From assembly GCF_009826895.1 (NCBI RefSeq), contig NZ_WUMV01000001.1, positions 1-64,000 of the forward strand: 64,000 nucleotides of DNA. The letters are read 5' to 3'. Made by a program: the position numbers and the translations under genes. This DNA comes from Stappia sediminis. GTDB taxonomy: Bacteria; Pseudomonadota; Alphaproteobacteria; Rhizobiales; Stappiaceae. The notes under the pieces were generated by a model that made no database searches, had not been told where the DNA came from, and saw only the letters and a list, made by a program, of their open reading frames with translations. Positions within the stretch are counted from its first letter, which is position 1. Every line of letters begins with the position of its first letter. Below are positions 14,879 through 23,896 of the stretch, one piece after another.

Positions 14879-16810
14879 TTGAGCAGCGCAGGCAATATTT
14901 CAGCATCGGCCGCTTCGGCATTTTTCGGTGGCCAGCAAAATGTGGGAGCAGGGAAGGCGCCCGCTTCCGGTGATCGTTCGCAATTCGGGCTTCATCTGAT
15001 CAGATCTGTAAACGCGCAGGTCAATGGCACGGGAAAAGCTGCGCCTGAAACGCCGTTCACCGGCGATCTGCAAAGTTCTCTTCTTCAGGAAATAAGACAG
15101 AGGCTGGATACGGCGCCGGGAGAAGAACCGCCCAGGCTTTCCTTCGCATGGAATGAGGAATTTGGCGGATTTTACCTGACGATCGAACAAGGTGGCGAAG
15201 CCGCGGAAGCTGGCGAAGGCGCGGGCGAGGAAAGCGCTCTCTTTGCGCCTCCCGCATGGGCGCTCGGTGAACTCCAACAATATCTCGCGAAGACCGACGA
15301 GCCGCGCCTTGCGCTTGTCGAGGATGGCGAGGTCATAGCCACCAATATCGATGCCGAAGCCGAAGCTGCAGTTGCAGCCGGTGCAGGAGACGGTACGGAC
15401 AACGAGGCGGCGGCGCCCCTCGTCGATTTCGATATCCAAACAGGAGCAGAGACTGGCGAATTTCCCTCCACCGCAGCAGGAGGCATTGCGGGGGATGACG
15501 TTGACGGCGCAGGAGCCGTAGCGCCGGAAAGCGGAAAACTTTCAGATGCCGTGGCCGGCGCGCCGGTGGAACCTGGTGCCGATCAGGAAACGAATATTTC
15601 CGCCGCTTTTGCTGACCAGTCGGCAGAAGGGGAGGGGGATGTTGAGGCGACATTGCGCGAGACGCAGCGTGGCACCCCGCTGGACAAGACCGGGCTTGCG
15701 AATGACGGTGCGATACTGAACGGTGCAAACTCTTCCGATGAACCCGGCAGTACAAAAGTAGCGACCGGCGCGGAAGCACTGGAGGATTTGGCTCAAGAAG
15801 CTGATCCGGCAAACAACGCGACAGCTTCCGAGGGTGAACAGCCGGACGATTTTTCAAGTCGGCCAGGCAAGGACTTGCGCCAGGCTGGCTCCGCGCAGGC
15901 AAGCTCTCAGGCGGTCTCTTCTGAAAGTCAGGCGCAGCACCGGAGCCAGGCTGCATTGGTGCGAAGCGATTCAGCCGCCGATAAGGCGGCGGACGACCGG
16001 CCGATATCTTCCCTGGTCGACCCGCATATTGCCGATGACGCTTTTGAAGGCCAGAGCCGTTATGCCCGGCCATTTTCCGAGAACTTGTCTTCGGATGCTG
16101 AAAACTTCGAAGGAAAAAACAAAGCTTCAGGTGAGGCCTTGGGTAGCAACGCTGCCACAGGCCGCGCGCTTCGCTCCGGCGTATCCGCCGCAGCCCTGAC
16201 CTTCGCGGCGGCATTGAAGGGAGAAGGTGCAGCGGACGAGCCGGAATTCAGCCTGTCCGGTTTGCAGCAGCATGGCACCGCGCCTTTGGATATTTCGGTG
16301 AGCAATAGCGGCACAGCTGCCGCCCGCGCCGCTGCTCAGATCGCGCAGAACCCCACGCAATCGGCCCACCTGGCAACCCAGGTCGCCGTCGAGATCACGC
16401 GTCATGCCTCTCAAGGCACAAACCGGTTCCAGATCAGGCTCGATCCGCAGGAACTCGGGCGCGTCGACGTGCGGCTGAAGATTCACTCCGATGGTTCGGT
16501 TCAGGCCCATCTGACAGTCGAACGCAGCGAAACGCTGGATTTGTTCATGCGTGACCAACGTGGCCTTGAACGCGCGCTGGATGCCGCTGGTCTCAAGGTT
16601 GAAAACAGCTCGCTGCAGTTTTCTTTGAGAGATCAGGGCGGTTCGCCCGGGTTCGCCGGTCACGACCCTTCCGGTGACGGTGGTGCCGGAGGAAATGGCC
16701 GCAATGATCGGCGGGCTGGCAATGATGAAGAGATTGACCCGCCAGATGGCGCCGACGTCAGAAGAGCCTATGTCGGTGTCAGCACCGGTGCCGTCGATAT
16801 TCATGTGTGA
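14879..16810 (+). CDS. fliK: Flagellar hook-length control protein FliK
   Basis: About 643 residues. The long middle is acidic, Ala/Glu/Ser-rich and of low complexity, as usual in FliK. The C-terminal Flg_hook domain at about residues 505-595 contains RFQIRLDPQELGRVDVRLKI and LTVERSETLDLFMRDQ. FliK is a molecular ruler that switches export from hook to filament proteins. The start is TTG at 14879, preceded by GGAGAG. An earlier in-frame TTG at 14789 falls inside the sigma-54 promoter and cannot be used from that transcript. Confidence 0.85.
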   Translation: MSSAGNISASAASAFFGGQQNVGAGKAPASGDRSQFGLHLIRSVNAQVNGTGKAAPETPFTGDLQSSLLQEIRQRLDTAPGEEPPRLSFAWNEEFGGFYLTIEQGGEAAEAGEGAGEESALFAPPAWALGELQQYLAKTDEPRLALVEDGEVIATNIDAEAEAAVAAGAGDGTDNEAAAPLVDFDIQTGAETGEFPSTAAGGIAGDDVDGAGAVAPESGKLSDAVAGAPVEPGADQETNISAAFADQSAEGEGDVEATLRETQRGTPLDKTGLANDGAILNGANSSDEPGSTKVATGAEALEDLAQEADPANNATASEGEQPDDFSSRPGKDLRQAGSAQASSQAVSSESQAQHRSQAALVRSDSAADKAADDRPISSLVDPHIADDAFEGQSRYARPFSENLSSDAENFEGKNKASGEALGSNAATGRALRSGVSAAALTFAAALKGEGAADEPEFSLSGLQQHGTAPLDISVSNSGTAAARAAAQIAQNPTQSAHLATQVAVEITRHASQGTNRFQIRLDPQELGRVDVRLKIHSDGSVQAHLTVERSETLDLFMRDQRGLERALDAAGLKVENSSLQFSLRDQGGSPGFAGHDPSGDGGAGGNGRNDRRAGNDEEIDPPDGADVRRAYVGVSTGAVDIHV

Positions 16811-16820
16811 GAATTACCAG

Positions 16821-16936
16821 AGCGTCTTCCACGAAAGCGGGATTGCTTTCATGAAAAGTAAGCGCTCTAGAATCAACGTCTTGAGCATATCCTTGTCGTG
16901 AAATCCGATCCGGATTTTGCGGGATATGCTCTAGAG
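16821..16936. repeat. RIME-like intergenic palindromic element, copy 1
   Basis: Two adjacent imperfect hairpins: AGAGCGTC... with ...AAGCGCTCT, and GAGCATATCC... with ...GGATATGCTC. The same two modules, in swapped order, form the element at 18187-18293. The structure resembles the rhizobial intergenic mosaic elements (RIME). It fills the fliK-flgD gap. Confidence 0.6.
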
Positions 16937-16970
16937 AAATCCCGGGCATCAGTGCCCCTGAGGAGCGGAT

Positions 16971-17645
16971 ATGGTTGACCAGATTTCCAGTTTGAGCAGT
17001 GCGGGTGGGCTCAGGAGTGCCGAGGCCGCGGCAAGCCAGACGGCGCTCAGCAACAACTACGAGCTATTCCTGTCCATCCTGACGACGCAGATCAAGAATC
17101 AGGATCCGCTCGACCCGCAGGACGCTTCTCAGTTTACAGAACAGCTCGTGCAGTATTCGTCGGTCGAACAGCAGATCAAGACGAACGATCAGCTTGAATC
17201 CGTGCTTGCTTCGATCGAGGCGGCCGGAGCATCGAGCTTCGTCAGCTACATCGGCACGGAGATCGAGGCGTTGGGCTCAGGCGCCGAACTGGAAGACGGC
17301 AAGGCGACCTGGACTTTCTCTGCTCAACGCGAGGCGCCCGGGCTCGTGCAGATATTCGATGAGAACGGCGAGCTCATCCACGAGGCCGAGACGGAGCTGA
17401 CCGGTTCCGAACAAACCTTTGAATGGAACGGTGAAACCGAATCGGGAACGCCTTATACGGCCGGAACGTTTCAGGCGGCGATTTTCGAGGTGGACAAGGA
17501 TGGAGCTCCCTTGCGCACCGTTCCGATCCGCGTTCGCGGCGTCGTGGACGGTGTGGATTTCTCAACAGGCGGGGCTGTGCTCCAGGTGGATGGTTCGAAT
17601 ATACCCGTCTCCCAGGTCATTTCCGTCACGAGAAACGGAGCCTGA
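16971..17645 (+). CDS. flgD: Flagellar hook assembly protein FlgD
   Basis: A 224-residue hook-capping protein. The N-terminal FlgD signature is NNYELFLSILTTQIKNQDPL, followed by QFTEQLVQYSSVEQQIKTN, and the C-terminal half has the FlgD Ig-like/Tudor-like fold with EQTFEWNGETESG. FlgD caps the growing hook and is removed when FliK ends hook growth. It follows fliK across the repeat element, so it may be in the same transcript. Confidence 0.92.
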   Translation: MVDQISSLSSAGGLRSAEAAASQTALSNNYELFLSILTTQIKNQDPLDPQDASQFTEQLVQYSSVEQQIKTNDQLESVLASIEAAGASSFVSYIGTEIEALGSGAELEDGKATWTFSAQREAPGLVQIFDENGELIHEAETELTGSEQTFEWNGETESGTPYTAGTFQAAIFEVDKDGAPLRTVPIRVRGVVDGVDFSTGGAVLQVDGSNIPVSQVISVTRNGA

Positions 17646-17793
17646 TCGGCTGATGGCCGCCTGAAACTTCCGAAATTCTGCGGTTTCTGAGTCGTTCAAA
17701 TTCTTACCGAATTGTTGCCGTCGGTTTAGGCAATTCTTAAAACCGTCGCGGTAATCTCATACTCGACCTGGTCATGGTGAGTGTGAGAGTATA

Positions 17794-18069
17794 ATGACCG
17801 AACCGACAAGTTCTCGTGTGAAATACGTCATCGGGCCGGACGGAAGCCCCCTGACCATATCGGATCTGCCGCCAACGAACACGCGTCGTTGGGTTATCCG
17901 CAGAAAGGCCGAAGTGGTTGCCGCTGTGCGCGGTGGCTTGTTGTCTCTCGATGAGGCCTGCCAGCGCTATACGCTGACGGTGGAAGAATTTCTGTCATGG
18001 CAGAAATCCATTGACCGTCACGGTCTGGCCGGGTTGCGAGCAACACGCGTTCAGCAATATCGCAACTGA
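17794..18069 (+). CDS. sciP: SciP, CtrA inhibitor (DUF1153)
   Basis: A 91-residue helix-turn-helix protein with the DUF1153 hallmark KYVIGPDGSPLTISDLPP at the N-terminus, then TRRWVIRRKAEVVAAVRGG and the LSLDEACQRYTLTVEEFLSW segment. In Caulobacter, SciP binds DNA and CtrA to hold down CtrA-driven genes, many of them flagellar, early in the cell cycle. Its place inside the flagellar cluster is usual for alphaproteobacteria. Confidence 0.95.
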   Translation: MTEPTSSRVKYVIGPDGSPLTISDLPPTNTRRWVIRRKAEVVAAVRGGLLSLDEACQRYTLTVEEFLSWQKSIDRHGLAGLRATRVQQYRN

Positions 18070-18186
18070 TCGTCACCAGCTGCAGATGAGAGTTTTGCGC
18101 CGCCGGGATCATATGTCCGGCGGCTTCTCGCTGTTATGGGGTCGAATGGATTATCGCGTCCGCGTATCGGTATGGGAATTTGCTTT

Positions 18187-18293
18187 TAGAGCATGTCCCC
18201 CAAAAGTGGGAACCGGTTTTGGGACAAGGACATGCTAAATATCAAATAGATAGAGCGCGTCCGGTGATTCCGATCAAACAAGACGCGCTCTAG
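18187..18293. repeat. RIME-like intergenic palindromic element, copy 2
   Basis: Two hairpins in tandem: AGCATGTCCCC... with ...GGACATGCT, then AGAGCGCGTC... with ...GACGCGCTCT, ending in TAG. It is the clearest RIME-type element in the window and occupies the sciP-fliF gap (18070-18692), which otherwise has no gene. Confidence 0.7.
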
Positions 18294-18562
18294 CCGGATA
18301 GCCGCCCAACTCCGCCCCCTTTTTTCTGAAGCTTTTTGCAGTTTCAGCGACGTATGTGGCTTTCGGGAAGATGCGGCCCGACGGTCGCCGACTCAGCCGA
18401 TTTTTTCATTACGCAACGGGATTAAACGACTCAGCTTTCGCCAACTCGCATATTGCGACCGGACGGGCCGCTGAGCGGCGGCAAAAATTTCCTGTTTCGA
18501 AATTCATTAAGCGCGGAACTCCGCGAACTCCGCAGCATGCCGGGGTGAAACGTAAATAAGCG

Positions 18563-18579
18563 TTAACACCTTGTTTACC
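18563..18579 (+). promoter_or_regulatory. CtrA-like box upstream of fliF
   Basis: TTAACACCTTGTTTACC is TTAA-N7-TTTACC, one base from the CtrA consensus TTAA-N7-TTAAC. It lies 114 bp before the fliF start. The same pattern occurs before the gene at 28208. Binding is inferred from sequence only. Confidence 0.45.
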
Positions 18580-18692
18580 ATATCCCGGGCAAGTTTTGCC
18601 TACCGGCTGTTCGGGGGCCATCACCATCCCTCTTCCCCTTGGCCCCTGAACGGCCCGGTCATTTGTTTGAGGCATGACGAGCGGGTTTCATC

Positions 18693-20327
18693 GTGAACGG
18701 TATCACGGAACTTATTAAGACACTTGGACCCACGCGAATTGCAGCGATGGGGGCGGTCGCCGCGATCCTGGTCGGCGTATTTGCCATGATCATTTTTCGT
18801 ATTACGGCGCCGCAGATGGTGCCGCTCTATACGGACCTGACGCTGGAAGATTCCTCCGCGGTGATTTCACGCCTGGAAAACCAGGGAATCCAGCATGAGT
18901 TGCGCAACGAAGGCTCAACCATTTTCGTTCCCCGCGATCAGGTGTTCCGCCTTCGTATCAGGCTGGCCGAGGAAGGCCTGCCCACCGGGGGTAACGTCGG
19001 TTACGAGATCTTCGACAAGACGGACACGCTCGGCGCCACGAGCTTCGTGCAAAATATCAATCATCTTCGGGCGCTTGAAGGCGAATTGACGCGCACGATC
19101 CGCTCGATCGACCGGATCGCCTCGGCTCGCGTCCACCTCGTCATGCCGGAGCGCCAGCTCTTCCGCCGTGACCAGCAACCGCCGTCGGCGTCGATCGTAC
19201 TGAAGGTGCGCGGTTCGCTGGACAACGGTCAGGTGCGTGCGATCCAGCATCTGGTCGCGACCGCCGTGGAGGGCCTGTCGCCGCAATACGTCTCGATCGT
19301 CGACGAATCGGGCCGTCTGCTTGCAAGCGGCAGCGGCGACGATGCGCAAAGCGCGATGGCCAATACGCTTTACGAGCGCACACAGGTGGAAGAGCGGCGC
19401 TTGCGCGCGCAAGTCGAGGAAATCCTGGACAGCGTTGTCGGTGCCGGACGTTCGCGCGTTCAGGTCGCGGTCGATCTGGATTTCAACCGGGTTACGGAAA
19501 CGCAGGAGCGTTACGACCCCGAAAGCCAGGTCGTCCGCTCAACCCAGATCAAGGAGGAGAACTCGTCCTCCCAGGAGCGGCTTGCAGGCGTAACCGCCGG
19601 AAACCAGCTTCCCCAGTCGAACGGTGACGAAGCCGGCCAGGGCAACCGCGACACCGCCAATGTCACCGAGGAAATCGTCAACTACGAGATATCGAAGTCG
19701 ACGAAGACCGAGATTATCGAGGCCGGCAGCGTCAAGCGGTTATCGGTCGCCGTCCTCGTCGATGGTGTCTACGCGCCGGATCAGCAGGGCGATCTTGTCT
19801 ACGAGCCGCGCTCGCAGGAAGAACTCGACAGGATCGCCGCCCTTGTCCGCTCCGCCGTTGGCTACGACGACACGCGCGGCGATACCATCGAGGTTGTGAA
19901 CCTGCGCTTTGCCGAAGCGCCCAACCAGATTGCCACCACGCCTGAGGAAGGGCTCTTCGAATTCACGCGCGCCGACATCATGCGCTTCATCGAACTCGGT
20001 GTCCTCTTCGTCATCGCCCTGCTTCTCACGCTCTTTGCGGTAAGGCCGCTGGTCAGGCGCATCCTTACCAAGGAAGAGCCGGCCCCGGCGCCCGCTCTCC
20101 TGGGGGCGGACGGCACCGCGATCGGAGCCGCTGCACTGCCTGATACCGAGGTCGGGGAAACGGAAGAAGAGCATCAGGAGCGGGAACCGCAGATCAAATG
20201 GCTTGAACAGGCGCAAGCCGAAGGCGCCATCCAGGTTGCCACGATCTCGAAGGTCGGCGACATGATCGACGAATATCCAAGTGAGGCCGTGACGATTATC
20301 CGCGGCTGGCTGAACCAGGCGGCTTGA
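18693..20327 (+). CDS. fliF: Flagellar MS-ring protein FliF
   Basis: A 544-residue membrane protein. The N-terminal helix ([19 protein letters not shown]) and a second one near residue 425-450 ([21 protein letters not shown]) anchor the ring. Between them are the YscJ/FliF ring-building motifs, including [17 protein letters not shown] and [20 protein letters not shown]. The C-terminus holds the FliG-binding tail. The start is GTG at 18693. FliF begins an operon that runs through flhA. Confidence 0.95.
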   Translation: MNGITELIKTLGPTRIAAMGAVAAILVGVFAMIIFRITAPQMVPLYTDLTLEDSSAVISRLENQGIQHELRNEGSTIFVPRDQVFRLRIRLAEEGLPTGGNVGYEIFDKTDTLGATSFVQNINHLRALEGELTRTIRSIDRIASARVHLVMPERQLFRRDQQPPSASIVLKVRGSLDNGQVRAIQHLVATAVEGLSPQYVSIVDESGRLLASGSGDDAQSAMANTLYERTQVEERRLRAQVEEILDSVVGAGRSRVQVAVDLDFNRVTETQERYDPESQVVRSTQIKEENSSSQERLAGVTAGNQLPQSNGDEAGQGNRDTANVTEEIVNYEISKSTKTEIIEAGSVKRLSVAVLVDGVYAPDQQGDLVYEPRSQEELDRIAALVRSAVGYDDTRGDTIEVVNLRFAEAPNQIATTPEEGLFEFTRADIMRFIELGVLFVIALLLTLFAVRPLVRRILTKEEPAPAPALLGADGTAIGAAALPDTEVGETEEEHQEREPQIKWLEQAQAEGAIQVATISKVGDMIDEYPSEAVTIIRGWLNQAA

Positions 20328-20329
20328 TC

Positions 20330-21379
20330 ATGGCGGACGGCAATCAGCTCAATCGGCTCACTGTCAGCGAATCGGAAAAGGACCGCAATCTGGCCGGTGC
20401 GGAACGTGCCGCGGTGCTTCTGCTCGCGCTCGGCGAAAAGCATGGACGGCGCATCTGGGAACAGCTGGATGAGATCGAGGTCCGGGACATCTCCGCCGCC
20501 ATGGCGCGTCTGGGCCCTGTCACGCCGAACATGCTTGAAATGCTCTTCGTCGACTTCGTGAAGAAACTTTCGAGCAACGGCGCGCTGACCGGCAACGTCG
20601 ATGCCACCGAGCGGTTGTTGTCGACATTCCTGCCCGGTGATCGCGTCGCCCACATCATGGAAGAAATCCGCGGTCCCGCAGGCCGTAACATGTGGGAGAA
20701 GCTCTCCAACGTGCAGGAGAACGTCCTCGCGAACTACCTGAAAAACGAGTATCCGCAGACGGTCGCCGTGGTGCTGTCGAAGATCAATGCGGATCACGCC
20801 GCGCGTGTCCTTTCCATCCTGCCGGAGGAACTGGCCCTCGAAGTGGTCAACCGCATGCTCAAGATGGAGGCTATCCAGAAGGAGGTTCTGGAAAAGGTCG
20901 AGCAGACGCTGCGGGTTGAATTCATGTCGAACCTGACCAACACGAGCCGGCGTGACAGCCACGAGATGATGGCCGACATCTTCAACAACTTCGACCGGCA
21001 GACCGAGGCCCGGTTCATCGCTTCGCTGGAGGAGGAGAACCGGGAATCGGCGGAGCGTATCAAGACGCTGATGTTCACCTTCGACGATCTTATGAAGCTT
21101 GACGCCGCCTCTTGCCAGACGCTCTTGCGGCACGTGGAAAAGGACCGGCTGGCGATTGCGCTCAAAGGCGCGAACGACGCGGTTCGCGAGTTTTTCTTCT
21201 CAAACATGTCGGGCCGCGCGGCGAACCTTTTGAAGGACGACATGGACGCTCTCGGTCCGACCCGGCTGCGCGACGTCGATGAAGCCCAGTCCATGATGGT
21301 TTCCACCGCCAAGGATCTCGCCGCCAAAGGCGACATCATGCTTTCCAAGAACAAGGGTGATGATGAGCTCATCTACTGA
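20330..21379 (+). CDS. fliG: Flagellar motor switch protein FliG
   Basis: A 349-residue protein that joins the MS ring to the C ring and touches the stator. Domains in order: the FliG N domain ([21 protein letters not shown]), the middle domain with EHPQ-equivalent [12 protein letters not shown], and the C-terminal charged torque helix around [10 protein letters not shown] and [12 protein letters not shown]. Start ATG 20330 is two bases after the fliF stop; an upstream TTG at 20324 overlaps fliF and is less likely. Confidence 0.95.
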   Translation: MADGNQLNRLTVSESEKDRNLAGAERAAVLLLALGEKHGRRIWEQLDEIEVRDISAAMARLGPVTPNMLEMLFVDFVKKLSSNGALTGNVDATERLLSTFLPGDRVAHIMEEIRGPAGRNMWEKLSNVQENVLANYLKNEYPQTVAVVLSKINADHAARVLSILPEELALEVVNRMLKMEAIQKEVLEKVEQTLRVEFMSNLTNTSRRDSHEMMADIFNNFDRQTEARFIASLEEENRESAERIKTLMFTFDDLMKLDAASCQTLLRHVEKDRLAIALKGANDAVREFFFSNMSGRAANLLKDDMDALGPTRLRDVDEAQSMMVSTAKDLAAKGDIMLSKNKGDDELIY

Positions 21380-21400
21380 CGCCTCCAAGGAAAACGCCGA

Positions 21401-22090
21401 GTGACGAACCTGAAGATGAAGGCCAATCGTTTCCTGTTCGACCATGACTTCGCCGCACCCGCAGCGCCGGCGGCTCCCGTGGAGCCGGTGGAGCCGGAAA
21501 TTCCGACGATCACCGTGCCCGAGCATGAGGCTCTCATGGCGAAGGCGGAGAAGAAAGCTTTCGAACGCGGACGTCAGGAAGGGCGAAAGGAAGCTGCGGA
21601 TACGACCGAAAGCCGCCTGGGCGTCGAAGTTTCAAACCTCGCCAGGCAGGTCGGCGAGCTGATTGGCGAAATCGACCGGATGAAGGGTGAGCAGGAGAAG
21701 GATGCGATAGCGCTTTCGTTTCTCGTTGCCCGTCGCCTGGCGGCACATCTGATCGCCCGCGAACCGCTGGGAGAGGTGATTGCACTGGTGTCCGAATGTC
21801 TTGGTCCGTTGCGCGAGGCGCCTCATCTCGTGATCCGGGTGCGCGACGGCGATGTTGAAGACCTCAAGACGCGTGTCGATCCGATCGTCCACGAAAAGGG
21901 GTTCGAAGGGCGCCTCGTCATTCTTGGCGATCCCGAGATCGAACGCGGCGACTGCCGCATCGAATGGGCCGATGGCGGCATCGTGCGCGACCGCAAGACG
22001 GTCGAGCGGCAGATCGATCAGGCGGCGAAGCGCTACTTCGCCGCCCGGACGAACGCGGCGGGCGATTCTGCCGGGCAAAGCGAATTCTAG
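21401..22090 (+). CDS. fliH: Flagellar export ATPase regulator FliH
   Basis: A 229-residue protein in the usual position between fliG and fliN. The N-terminus has a PA/PV-rich segment, the middle is a charged coiled coil (KAEKKAFERGRQEGRKEAAD), and the C-terminus has the FliH/HrpE fold, with HLVIRVRDGDVEDLKTRV and GDCRIEWADGGIVRDR. FliH holds the FliI ATPase at the export gate. Start GTG 21401. fliI itself is not in the window. Confidence 0.85.
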   Translation: MTNLKMKANRFLFDHDFAAPAAPAAPVEPVEPEIPTITVPEHEALMAKAEKKAFERGRQEGRKEAADTTESRLGVEVSNLARQVGELIGEIDRMKGEQEKDAIALSFLVARRLAAHLIAREPLGEVIALVSECLGPLREAPHLVIRVRDGDVEDLKTRVDPIVHEKGFEGRLVILGDPEIERGDCRIEWADGGIVRDRKTVERQIDQAAKRYFAARTNAAGDSAGQSEF

Positions 22091-22110
22091 ACTGAGGAGT
22101 GAACCGGGCC

Positions 22111-22458
22111 ATGGCCGATACCGAAAACATGGAAAGTGGTTTCCCGCTCAATGAACTGGAAGGCGCAATGATCGCGCCCGGAACCGGGGAGGATGATCAG
22201 TCCCAGGCGAAGGGGGCGGCGGACCTTGAAGCCGTGTTCGATGTGCCGGTGCAGATCTCGGCCGTTCTCGGCCACTCGCGCATGCATGTGTCCGACCTTC
22301 TGAAGCTTTCCTCCGGCACGGTGCTGGAGCTCGATCGCAAGGTTGGCGAGGCGATCGACATCTATGTCAACGACAGGCTGGTGGCGCGCGGCGAGGTGGT
22401 CCTCGTTGAAGACAAGCTCGGCGTGACCATGACGGAAATCATCAAATCCGATCGCTGA
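22111..22458 (+). CDS. fliN: Flagellar motor switch protein FliN
   Basis: A 115-residue protein. The C-terminal SpoA domain is clear: VFDVPVQISAVLGHSRM, LLKLSSGTVLELDRKVGEAI and VNDRLVARGEVVLVEDKLGV. FliN builds the lower C ring and helps dock export substrates. I choose ATG 22111; a GTG at 22099 within the GAGGAG ribosome binding site would add four residues. Confidence 0.95.
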   Translation: MADTENMESGFPLNELEGAMIAPGTGEDDQSQAKGAADLEAVFDVPVQISAVLGHSRMHVSDLLKLSSGTVLELDRKVGEAIDIYVNDRLVARGEVVLVEDKLGVTMTEIIKSDR

Positions 22459-22479
22459 TCGGGAAGCTGGAGAAAGATC

Positions 22480-23841
22480 ATGCGACTGCTCATCGTCGGA
22501 ACGCTAGGCGGTCAGCTCACGGCCGCATCGAAAATCGCAATGGATCGGGGGGCGAGCGTCACCCATGCGCGGACGGTCGACGAGGCGTTGACGATCCTGC
22601 GCTCCGGGCGCGGGGCGGATCTCCTGATGATCGACGTGATGCTGGATGTCGCCCGGCTGGTCGGTCATCTCCAGCGCGAGCGCATCCACCTGCCGATCGT
22701 CGCCTGCGGTACCGAGACGGATGCCAATGCTGCCGTCAATGCAATCCGTGCTGGCGCTAAGGAATACATCCCCCTCCCGCCTGATCCCGAACTGATTGCC
22801 GCGGTTCTTGCGGCGGTCGCGCAGGAGCGCAACTCGATCATCTATCGCGACGAGGCGATGGCGTCCGTTGTGCGCCTTGCCGAGCAGATTGCCCCGTCGG
22901 ATGCGTCCGTTCTGATCACGGGCGAATCGGGAACCGGCAAGGAAGTGATCGCCCGCCACGTCCACAGCCGTTCCTCGCGCGCCGACAAGCCGTTCGTTTC
23001 CATCAACTGCGCGGCGATCCCCGAGCAGCTTCTGGAGTCGGAGCTTTTCGGCCATGAGAAGGGCGCGTTCACAGGGGCGGTCGCCCGGCGCATCGGCAAA
23101 TTCGAGGAAGCCAACGGCGGCACCCTGCTGCTCGACGAAATTTCGGAAATGGATGTGCGCCTGCAGGCGAAGCTTCTGCGCGCGATACAAGAACGCGTTA
23201 TCGACCGTGTGGGCGGCACGCGCCCGGTTCCGGTCGATATCCGCATTCTCGCGACATCGAACCGGGATCTCGCGGAATCCGTGCGCAACGGTACCTTCCG
23301 CGAAGATCTGCTGTTTCGCCTGAACGTCGTCAATCTCAAGCTGCCGCCGCTGCGTGAGCGGCATTCGGACATCATGGAGCTTGCGGCCCACTTTGCCGCG
23401 CATTATTCCGAGGTCAACGGTTTGCCCAGGCGTCGCATCGGCGAGGATGCCCGGCGCGCTCTCCTTACGAACCCCTGGCCCGGCAACGTACGCGAGCTGG
23501 AAAACACCATGCATCGCGCCGTGCTTCTGGCAAGTGGCGAGGAGATCGGCGTCGCCGCGATCATGACGCCGGACGGCGTGCCCATGACGGGCAATACCGG
23601 GCCCGCGGCTCATGCCGCGCAGACGGCGGAAGCTGTCGCCCGCACCATGGTCGGGCGTACCGTGGCCGATGTGGAGCGTGAGCTGATCCTCGACACCCTC
23701 GACCATTGCCTCGGAAATCGCACACACGCTGCGAAAATCCTCGGTATCTCGATCCGCACCTTGCGCAACAAACTCAATCAGTACTCCGGCGAAGGCCTCA
23801 GCATTCCGGCGCCGGGCGAGGCTCGCCTGGCGGCTTACTGA
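22480..23841 (+). CDS. flbD: Sigma-54 enhancer-binding regulator FlbD
   Basis: A 453-residue response regulator. The N-terminal receiver-like domain is divergent but keeps an Asp at 52. The AAA+ domain has Walker A GESGTGKE and the sigma-54 contact loop GAFTGA, with DEISEMD as Walker B. The C-terminal Fis helix-turn-helix is NRTHAAKILGISIRTLRNKL. FlbD activates late and represses early flagellar promoters in Caulobacter. Its presence fits the sigma-54 promoter before fliK. Classic Rhizobium and Sinorhizobium use VisNR/Rem instead. Confidence 0.9.
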   Translation: MRLLIVGTLGGQLTAASKIAMDRGASVTHARTVDEALTILRSGRGADLLMIDVMLDVARLVGHLQRERIHLPIVACGTETDANAAVNAIRAGAKEYIPLPPDPELIAAVLAAVAQERNSIIYRDEAMASVVRLAEQIAPSDASVLITGESGTGKEVIARHVHSRSSRADKPFVSINCAAIPEQLLESELFGHEKGAFTGAVARRIGKFEEANGGTLLLDEISEMDVRLQAKLLRAIQERVIDRVGGTRPVPVDIRILATSNRDLAESVRNGTFREDLLFRLNVVNLKLPPLRERHSDIMELAAHFAAHYSEVNGLPRRRIGEDARRALLTNPWPGNVRELENTMHRAVLLASGEEIGVAAIMTPDGVPMTGNTGPAAHAAQTAEAVARTMVGRTVADVERELILDTLDHCLGNRTHAAKILGISIRTLRNKLNQYSGEGLSIPAPGEARLAAY

Positions 23842-23896
23842 CCGGCAGGGCTGAAAAACAACAAAATACTTCAAGGCGTTTTGACAGGACCACACC

